15,596 nt of DNA. Origin: Prosthecobacter debontii. Its GTDB lineage: Bacteria > Verrucomicrobiota > Verrucomicrobiia > Verrucomicrobiales > Akkermansiaceae. Below, one piece after another: positions 7,049-12,143 of this stretch. The notes under the pieces are model-generated. The model made no database searches. It was not told the origin of the DNA and saw only the letters and a program-made list of their open reading frames with translations. A program made the position numbers and the translations under genes. The first letter of the stretch is position 1, and the number at the start of each line of letters is the position of its first letter. The stretch spans positions 1 to 15,596 of the forward strand of contig CAMCYT010000039.1 in assembly GCA_945885485.1 (NCBI GenBank). Reading direction: 5' to 3'.

Positions 7049-8254
7049 ATGGCATGGCGTTTGGATGAAGCGATCGAACACGGGATGATCGACAATACCG
7101 TCGAAGGCACGACCACGGGAAAAATCTGGCTCGCGGGCCGCGATGAGCCGTTGATTCTTTCCCTAAACGGTGATTGCTGGAGAGATCTCGCCGGCACGGT
7201 GCTAGAATTTGAAAATTCCAACCCAAAGGTTTGTCATGAAGTCAACTCGCTCGATACCGAGCAAACCGGCATCGTCGGCGATATCACCGCTTCCCAAAAA
7301 GCCCGGGTGCCGCAAATTTCCGAAGAGCAAATCACCGAATACTACCGCCAAAATCGCGAAATCCCCTGCGAGTGGAAAAATATTCTCTACCTTGAATGGT
7401 TCAGCGATATCAACGGTCGCGTCTTGGTCGAAGCGCCTGACTACCGCATGCGGATTTCCGAACATGTTTGGGAAATGGATCAGGATCTCGAAGAAGCTCA
7501 AAAGCTTGCGAACATGAACAGCATGCGGGATTTCCTCGCTCAAATGATCCAGCGTAGCGAAGGCGATGAAACTCCTGATACGGCCAAATCAAAAATCCAA
7601 CGCTCCGAACTAAACGAATACGAATGGGAAGAGCGCCTCAAGGAATCAGATCGCCTAACAGATGCTTACCAAGAAGTTTTGGAAAAATATATCGACGATC
7701 CGGATGCTGAGCGCAAAGAAGCGTTCGTCATGGGCTGGGATGGCTTGCTCGGCGCCATGGCGGATCGTGAGGAAAGTGACGATTTCGATGACGACGATTT
7801 CGATGAAGGAGAAGGCGATTGGAATTCCATCACCGGCGATGAAGATTTCTATCATGACGGTATCGGGCGTGATGACGATGAGCAAGACTACACCCATCCG
7901 CTACAAGTCCATGCTCAGCAGATATCCCTCCGCGCCTTTGAAATCCTCGGCCCAAGTTGTGAGGATAGTGATGGCCCAAGTTATGAGCTTACCTCAAGTT
8001 TGCTGAGGATCAGCACCAAGCTTGCCGGCGTGCTCAACGACCGCAGCAGTGGATACCAGCCAGAAGCCGGTTTCGTCCTCGCGGTTTTGAAACGCTGCTT
8101 GAATTGGATCAACGAAGCCGTTGGAGCATGCCAGCAACTCATCGAGGGCGAAAAAGACCTCAACCAAATCGCCGCGCTCGAACAACTCCGCGCAGATATT
8201 TTCAGTATTAGAGACGGAATCCTAGAAATCCGACGCTCCTTAAAGCAGCGTTGA
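7049..8254 (+). CDS. conserved-type hypothetical protein with acidic central linker
   Basis: I do not recognise a named family. The 401-residue protein has no signal peptide and no membrane segment, so it is probably cytoplasmic. An N-terminal part (about 1-135) looks like a compact beta domain with GTTTGKIWLAGRDEPLIL and GDCWRDLAGTVLEF, then EYYR and LYLEWFSDINGRV. A middle helical part (about 140-235) is charged. An extremely acidic stretch (about 240-282, many Asp and Glu) looks disordered. A final helical domain (about 285-401) includes GFVLAVLKRCLNWINEA. The acidic linker might bind metal or a basic partner, but that is a guess. The start ATG has no Shine-Dalgarno, only a pyrimidine-rich tract. 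The entericidin-like gene follows 43 bases later on the same strand. My memory suggests similar proteins occur in Verrucomicrobia; this was not checked. Confidence 0.85.
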   Translation: MAWRLDEAIEHGMIDNTVEGTTTGKIWLAGRDEPLILSLNGDCWRDLAGTVLEFENSNPKVCHEVNSLDTEQTGIVGDITASQKARVPQISEEQITEYYRQNREIPCEWKNILYLEWFSDINGRVLVEAPDYRMRISEHVWEMDQDLEEAQKLANMNSMRDFLAQMIQRSEGDETPDTAKSKIQRSELNEYEWEERLKESDRLTDAYQEVLEKYIDDPDAERKEAFVMGWDGLLGAMADREESDDFDDDDFDEGEGDWNSITGDEDFYHDGIGRDDDEQDYTHPLQVHAQQISLRAFEILGPSCEDSDGPSYELTSSLLRISTKLAGVLNDRSSGYQPEAGFVLAVLKRCLNWINEAVGACQQLIEGEKDLNQIAALEQLRADIFSIRDGILEIRRSLKQR

Positions 8255-8297
8255 CAATCCCACGTATTCTCTGACAATTACTTCCTCTTAGCAATCT

Positions 8298-8465
8298 ATG
8301 AAACTTATCCTTATCAGCTTCACTGCCATTTTCGCACTCGCCTCATGCAACACCATGGTCGGTCTCGGTCGTGACACCCGTTTGCTTGGCCAAGAAATGG
8401 AAAAAACCGCAGAAAAATCCGCACCAGCGAGTGATTCCGGAACGTCAGGCGCGCCTATTTACTAA
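8298..8465 (+). CDS. entericidin-like small lipoprotein
   Basis: A 55-residue protein with a lipoprotein signal: MKLILISFTAIFALASC, with lipobox L-A-S-C and lipidated Cys17. After the cysteine come NTMVGLGRDTRLLGQEME, the pattern of the entericidin EcnA/EcnB family (C-N-T-x-x-G-x-G-x-D), and then a short Ser/Ala/Gly-rich tail. Family members are tiny membrane-anchored lipoproteins; in enterics EcnB/EcnA were described as a bacteriolytic toxin/antidote pair, but most homologues have no proven toxicity. Only one copy is present, with no partner nearby. It lies 43 bases after the acidic hypothetical gene, so it may be co-transcribed or have its own promoter. It ends 5 bases from a convergent membrane-protein gene. 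Confidence 0.88.
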   Translation: MKLILISFTAIFALASCNTMVGLGRDTRLLGQEMEKTAEKSAPASDSGTSGAPIY

Positions 8466-8470
8466 GTGAA

Positions 8471-9076
8471 TCAATATCCGCGCCAAAACAGTAACGCGCA
8501 GACTAGCGTTGCGACTCCGTAAGCCAAACCTGCTAAAGCGCAAGCGTTCCATCTTTTACGGCTTGCGCTGACCCATGTTACCGCATCGCGGAACAAATAC
8601 GGCATGCCCACCATATACAGGGAAGCCGTCAACATCAGGTAGGCAAATATCGGAATCAGCAAACGGCTGCCAGGATCTTTGAGAAATGCCGATTCCAAGA
8701 GCGGCGCGGCGGCCATCAGACCGCAGAGACCCAGGGCCCGAACCGCGAGAAAATCCCGGATACTCATCGCAACGGCAATCACGGCCGCTGGCACCAACAA
8801 ACGTAGCAATGGCTTGGCTTTGTTAAACTCTCCGAGATCCATCTGCAGAGCACTGAGTTTTCCCAAACCATCCGGAGCGACCAACAACCAAAACCAAGCC
8901 AATCCCAGTGCAATTAGGATTTGCCCCGCCGTCAGATCACGGGGAAATTTTTTCATGTAGCCCTGAACCTGGGTCGGCTTAGCCAGCATCAACGCGTGAA
9001 CACCGATCAACCAGACAGCGAGCAGCATTCCGGCGGTAAAGAGCGACAGCTGCTCATAGGGGTGACGTGGATCCAT
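8471..9076 (-). CDS. six-TM integral membrane protein, unknown
   Basis: The protein has about 201 residues and is strongly hydrophobic, with six likely membrane helices. Counted from the ATG, they are at about 9-30, 48-69, 88-107, 109-128, 137-162 and 176-198. Short loops carry Lys/Arg (MKKFPRD after the first helix, SRKRW before the last). No signal peptide distinct from helix 1, no transporter signature and no catalytic motif is evident, so no function is offered. A GTG at 9085 would add three residues; the ATG at 9076 is taken. It is alone on its strand, facing the entericidin-like gene at its 3' end and divergent from accD. Confidence 0.75.
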   Translation of the reverse strand: MDPRHPYEQLSLFTAGMLLAVWLIGVHALMLAKPTQVQGYMKKFPRDLTAGQILIALGLAWFWLLVAPDGLGKLSALQMDLGEFNKAKPLLRLLVPAAVIAVAMSIRDFLAVRALGLCGLMAAAPLLESAFLKDPGSRLLIPIFAYLMLTASLYMVGMPYLFRDAVTWVSASRKRWNACALAGLAYGVATLVCALLFWRGY

Positions 9077-9162
9077 GCAGCTCACGACTTAGTGCCCTAA
9101 CCCACGACTTTCAAGTGGGAACTCTCTCCTTATACCTATTTCTTGTCCTCTTGAAATCAGAG

Positions 9163-9191
9163 TTGTCGCCTCGATTTCATCTGGCTAGGAT
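9163..9191 (+). promoter_or_regulatory. candidate sigma-70-type promoter for accD
   Basis: TTGTCG (9163-9168) and TAGGAT (9186-9191) are separated by exactly 17 bases; each matches the E. coli-type consensus at 4 of 6 positions. Transcription would begin near 9198, giving a leader of about 30 bases. This also argues against translation from the in-frame TTG at 9191, which would lie in the -10 box. Confidence 0.4.
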
Positions 9192-9229
9192 TGTCACAGT
9201 TCGCTTTCACCACTTTAACCAATCTTTCT

Positions 9230-10057
9230 ATGGGCATCTTCAGCAAACCTCTTCTCCGCAACCAACAAAAGCGCGACGATATGCCAGAAGGTCTCTGGTC
9301 AAAGTGCCCAGACTGCGGAGCCATGGTTCACGCCATCGAGCTCAAACAAAATCTCCAAATCTGCCCACCTTGCGGCTTTCATTTCCTTCTGGACTCCATG
9401 GATCGCATCTTCCTCATCGCCGATCCCGGCAGTTTCGAAGAAACCGATGCCGGTTTGTTCTCCGCAAACCCGCTCAACTTCAATGGTTACGAAGATAAAA
9501 TCGACGGCCTCCGCAAGCGCACACATATGAACGACGCCGTCGTCACGGGTAGACTCAATATCCATGGCAAACCCGCTATGATCGCGGTAATGGATTTCAA
9601 ATTCTTCGCAGGCTCCATGGGTTCAGTCGTCGGTGAAAAAATCACCCGCACGATCGAAACCGCCATTGCTGAAAGACGAGGCGTGATCATCGTTTCCGCC
9701 TCTTCTGGTGCACGTATGCAAGAAGGCATGCTCTCGCTCATGCAGATGGCAAAAACCTGTGGCGCTCTCGCCAAACTCAGCGAAGCCGGCTTGCCCTACA
9801 TTTCCGTTCTCACCCATCCCACCACCGGTGGAGTCACCGCCTCCTTCGCCACCATCGGCGACATCAACATCGCCGAGCCTAAATGCATGATTGGCTTCGC
9901 CGGTCCTCGCGTGGTCAAAGAAACCACCCACCAAAACCTTCCTCCTGGCTTCCAAACCGCCGAGTTCATGTTAGAACACGGCCTCATCGACGCCATCGTC
10001 CCACGTCACGTTATGCGTGACCGCCTCGGCAGCTTGCTCAATTTTATGATGAAGTAG
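9230..10057 (+). CDS. accD: acetyl-CoA carboxylase carboxyltransferase subunit beta
   Basis: The 275-residue protein matches AccD in length and layout. It transfers the carboxyl group from carboxybiotin (on AccB) to acetyl-CoA together with AccA, making malonyl-CoA, the committed step of fatty-acid synthesis, in the cytoplasm. The N-terminal zinc ribbon is intact: CPDC (26-29) and CPPC (45-48), followed by GFH. The crotonase-like carboxyltransferase core follows, with SGARMQEGMLSLMQMAKT, then THPTTGGVTASFA and IAEPKCMIGFAGPRV, all family hallmarks. The chosen start, ATG at 9230, gives the usual MGIFSKP-type N-terminus; an in-frame TTG at 9191 falls in the proposed promoter. No folC or other fatty-acid gene follows; a noncoding region lies downstream. 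No terminator is obvious apart from the long-loop inverted repeat at 10104-10176. Confidence 0.97.
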   Translation: MGIFSKPLLRNQQKRDDMPEGLWSKCPDCGAMVHAIELKQNLQICPPCGFHFLLDSMDRIFLIADPGSFEETDAGLFSANPLNFNGYEDKIDGLRKRTHMNDAVVTGRLNIHGKPAMIAVMDFKFFAGSMGSVVGEKITRTIETAIAERRGVIIVSASSGARMQEGMLSLMQMAKTCGALAKLSEAGLPYISVLTHPTTGGVTASFATIGDINIAEPKCMIGFAGPRVVKETTHQNLPPGFQTAEFMLEHGLIDAIVPRHVMRDRLGSLLNFMMK

Positions 10058-10103
10058 GACTGTGCTAGGATCTTGTCTGAATAACGATTCTCGATTGTTG
10101 AGG

Positions 10104-10176
10104 TTTGATTTTTGGATGACCACAAATGGTGACTAGAGCATTCGCAGAGACCAAGTCTTACCAATCAAAAATCAAA
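10104..10176. repeat. inverted repeat TTTGATTTTTG / CAAAAATCAAA
   Basis: An exact 11-base inverted repeat occupies 10104-10114 and 10166-10176 with 51 bases between. It begins 46 bases after the accD stop. The stem is A/T-rich and the loop long, so it is a poor intrinsic terminator. The 73-base unit could be a small non-autonomous element or chance. No target-site duplication was identified. Confidence 0.4.
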
Positions 10177-10180
10177 AACG

Positions 10181-10412
10181 CTTTGTGAGCACTAGCGAAC
10201 TTTCTTTAAGACAAAGTCCTAATCGCTTAGACGGCTTGTAACGGAGTCAATCGTCATTCAACAAAGCAGAGTGAACGCCTTGCGAGTGTTAACGTGCTAT
10301 CACAATTAAGGCGAAGCCGTGGTGGCTAGGACGGAGCGAAGCGAAGTCAACACTAGCGAGCTTCAGAAAAAAACGAAGTCCTGACCGCTTGGACGGAGTC
10401 AAACGTCAATCG
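10181..10412. repeat. degenerate intergenic repeat cluster downstream of accD
   Basis: Within the 391-base noncoding region 10058-10448, two diverged direct copies are visible at about 10190-10258 and 10351-10412. They share, in the same order, CACTAGCGA, AAGTCCT, CGCTT-x-GACGG, GGAGTCAA and CGTCA. Copy 1 has about 10 extra bases before GGAGTCAA. Between them lie a related GCTAGGACGGAGCGAAGCGAAGTC stretch (about 10325-10348) and an inverted partial match, TGCGAGTGTTAAC (10281-10293) against GTCAACACTAGCG (10346-10358), with 11 of 13 positions pairing. No credible protein frame or tRNA lies here. It looks like decayed copies of a dispersed noncoding repeat; a structured RNA is possible but unproven. 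Confidence 0.5.
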
Positions 10413-10448
10413 ATTCCAATGACATGTCCTATATATTAGAAAGCATCT

Positions 10449-10721
10449 TCAGTCGATGCCGAGATCCCGAGCAAATTCATCTGTATCACGAAACGTATGG
10501 ATACCCAACTGCTCTCTAATCACCTGACGCACGATCTTCCTGACCTCTTCATGTGTCCAGCGTGGTGTCTCATTCAACTCCTTCGCCTTCTGTCCGACTG
10601 CTTCCTGAACATACGAAATCATTATAGCAGGAGTAATCATCTGCGCGGCCACAGCATCGGGAATCGTTATCCCAAACTTTTCCTCAACAGCAACCACTAA
10701 CTCTACGGCATCGAGTCCCAT
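10449..10721 (-). CDS. ACP-like protein, circularly permuted, without phosphopantetheine serine
   Basis: The 90-residue protein matches acyl carrier protein, but in swapped order. Residues 2-42 (GLDAVELVVAVEEKFG, then IPDAVAAQMIT and SYVQEAV) correspond to ACP from its phosphopantetheine serine onward (S-L-D-T-V-E-L-V-M-A-L-E-E-E-F, I-P-D). Residues 58-90 (EEVRKIVRQVIREQLGI ... DEFARDLGID) correspond to the usual ACP N-terminus, helix I to DLGAD. A linker (about 43-57) joins the halves. The residue aligned with the modified serine is Gly2, and no other D-S-L motif exists, so it probably cannot carry a 4'-phosphopantetheine. The start is secure: an in-frame TAG lies three codons upstream of the ATG. 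It is monocistronic, between accD and recA. It may scaffold or bind fatty-acid enzymes; the function is unknown. Confidence 0.85.
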   Translation of the reverse strand: MGLDAVELVVAVEEKFGITIPDAVAAQMITPAIMISYVQEAVGQKAKELNETPRWTHEEVRKIVRQVIREQLGIHTFRDTDEFARDLGID

Positions 10722-10835
10722 AATTTTCTAAAAACGTGAAGTCCCACCGCACTGATGGCGAGGTTGAAATAAATTAAGCTATCGAGACGTGGAATTCCTT
10801 CGCTTAATGTGAACGAGCCTATCCGTTTTATCATC

Positions 10836-10856
10836 GGTCGTCTCGGCGAGACGACC
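10836..10856. repeat. REP-like perfect palindrome
   Basis: GGTCGTCTCG (10836-10845) and CGAGACGACC (10847-10856) are exact reverse complements around a single G. No T-run follows on either strand directly, and a separate terminator for recA lies next to it, so a REP-type dispersed element is likelier than a terminator. I have an unverified impression that this motif recurs in related genomes. Confidence 0.5.
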
Positions 10857-10863
10857 CTACCTT

Positions 10864-10908
10864 TAAAAATAACAATCCGGCGGGACGCATGCGCTCCACC
10901 GGATTGTT
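10864..10908 (-). terminator. intrinsic terminator of recA
   Basis: AACAATCCGG (10871-10880) pairs perfectly with CCGGATTGTT (10899-10908). The 18-base centre contains CGCATGCG and may pair further. On the minus strand the hairpin is followed by ATTTTT (plus-strand AAAAAT at 10865-10870). It lies 18 bases beyond the recA stop codon, the right place and direction for rho-independent termination. Confidence 0.85.
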
Positions 10909-10925
10909 AGCAAGAACGCGAACTC

Positions 10926-11978
10926 TTACTTCTTTTTACCTTTCGCAGCTTCCAAGCCTTCTTTGACTTTCGCTTCGATAGATTCGTAAATGGCGGGATC
11001 TGCCTTTAGGACGTCTTTGGCGGCATCGCGGCCTTGCGCGAGTTGTGAGCCGTCATAAGAGAACCACGATCCGCGCTTCTGGATAATTTCCATTTCCAAG
11101 GCGAGATCGAGCAACGATCCAGTGGAGGAAATACCCTCGTCATACATGATGTCGAACTCGGCTTCGGTGAAGGGAGGAGCGACTTTGTTTTTGACGACTT
11201 TGATTTTGGTGCGGCTACCAATGGTGGTGCCGTCGGAAGATTTGATCTGGCCGATGCGACGGATATCGACGCGAACGGATGAGAAGAATTTCAGCGCGCG
11301 TCCGCCGGGAGTGGTTTCTGGGCTACCGAACATGACGCCGATTTTTTCGCGAATCTGGTTGGTGAAAATGCAAACGGTTTTAGCCTTGGAGATGAAGGAG
11401 GTGAGTTTCCGCATTGCAGCGCTCATCAAGCGCGCTTGCGCACCTACCGTGGAATCGCCGATCTCACCATCGAGCTCTTGTTTGGTCACCAAGGCCGCGA
11501 CCGAGTCCAGCACGATGACGTCGATCGCGTTCGAGCGCACCAAAGCTTCACAGATTTGCAGCGCTTCCTCACCTGACGATGGCTGGGAAACCAAAAGATC
11601 ATCCAAGTTTACACCGAGCTTACGGGCGTATTGCGGGTCGAGGGCATGCTCAACATCGATGAACGCCGCTAAGCCGCCCCGCTTCTGCGCCTGCGCGATC
11701 ACGGTCAGGGTCAAAGTGGTCTTACCAGAAGACTCCGGTCCGAACACTTCTACGATCCGGCCTCGTGGAAAACCACCGACGCCGAGCGCGCGGTCAATTA
11801 ATAGGTTGCCAGTCGGGATCACATCGACATCGACGCGATGTTCGTCGCCCATCCGCATGATGGCGGCTTCGCCGAATTCCTTCTGGATCTGCGAAATCGC
11901 CATATCCAGGTTCCGTTTGCGGGCTTCTTGAAGTTTATCTGTTGCTGCTGAGGTGTCGGTGCTTGTTTTCGTAGCCAT
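10926..11978 (-). CDS. recA: RecA recombinase
   Basis: The 350-residue protein is a full-length RecA: it forms filaments on single-stranded DNA, drives ATP-dependent strand exchange, and triggers LexA self-cleavage in the SOS response. Visible landmarks are the Walker A motif GPESSGKT (80-87), the catalytic glutamate in FIDVEHALDP (Glu110), Walker B VIVLDSV (154-160), the L1/L2 region with MRKLTSF and TNQIREKIGVMFGSPETTPGG (207-226), and a Lys-rich C-terminus (GKKK). The start chosen is ATG 11978 (MATKTSTD); the frame stays open up to 12074 but the extra residues are unlike RecA, and the LexA-type site would then lie inside the gene. It is a single-gene unit with its own terminator and an SOS-type operator. 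Confidence 0.98.
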   Translation of the reverse strand: MATKTSTDTSAATDKLQEARKRNLDMAISQIQKEFGEAAIMRMGDEHRVDVDVIPTGNLLIDRALGVGGFPRGRIVEVFGPESSGKTTLTLTVIAQAQKRGGLAAFIDVEHALDPQYARKLGVNLDDLLVSQPSSGEEALQICEALVRSNAIDVIVLDSVAALVTKQELDGEIGDSTVGAQARLMSAAMRKLTSFISKAKTVCIFTNQIREKIGVMFGSPETTPGGRALKFFSSVRVDIRRIGQIKSSDGTTIGSRTKIKVVKNKVAPPFTEAEFDIMYDEGISSTGSLLDLALEMEIIQKRGSWFSYDGSQLAQGRDAAKDVLKADPAIYESIEAKVKEGLEAAKGKKK

Positions 11979-12022
11979 GCAGAGAAACTGAATCATGTTT
12001 AGCTGGCTGGCAAGAAAAAAGA

Positions 12023-12036
12023 TGTTCACTAGAACA
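12023..12036. promoter_or_regulatory. LexA (SOS) box in front of recA
   Basis: TGTTCACTAGAACA is a perfect palindrome, TGTTC-N4-GAACA, centred about 51 bases upstream of the recA start. From memory, this is the LexA motif reported for Verrucomicrobia, distinct from the E. coli CTG-N10-CAG and Bacillus GAAC-N4-GTTC boxes. Placement before recA makes SOS control by LexA very plausible. Confidence 0.75.
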
Positions 12037-12083
12037 AAAAAGAGCCTTTTTCCCGAAGATCTGAGTTTGGCCATTTTTTGAAT

Positions 12084-12115
12084 AAAAAAAATCCGCAGTT
12101 TGCACCGCGGATTTT
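12084..12115 (-). terminator. intrinsic terminator of the metallopeptidase gene
   Basis: AAAATCCGC (12088-12096) pairs exactly with GCGGATTTT (12107-12115) around a 10-base loop. On the minus strand the hairpin runs into a tract of seven or more T (plus-strand A at 12084-12091). It sits about 30 bases after the stop codon of the large metallopeptidase gene. Confidence 0.9.
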
Positions 12116-12143
12116 AGATCATTGAAGAATGGGTAGGAGTTGA

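Noticed and set aside
9191..9229. TTG start for accD
   Set aside because: The ATG at 9230 gives the typical AccD N-terminus, and the TTG overlaps the candidate -10 element.
10190..10412. CRISPR array in the accD downstream spacer
   Set aside because: The copies are long, diverged and only two, with no regular short repeats or uniform spacers, and no cas genes are in the window.
10497..10700. 67-residue plus-strand frame opposite the ACP-like gene
   Set aside because: Low-complexity shadow frame; the minus-strand frame carries clear ACP motifs.
11122..11931. 269-residue plus-strand frame opposite recA
   Set aside because: Shadow of the strong recA coding bias; no recognisable domain and wholly inside a certain gene.
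11979..12074. 32-residue N-terminal extension of RecA
   Set aside because: The extra residues are unlike RecA and include the LexA-type box, which belongs in the promoter; MATKTSTD at 11978 gives the usual length.
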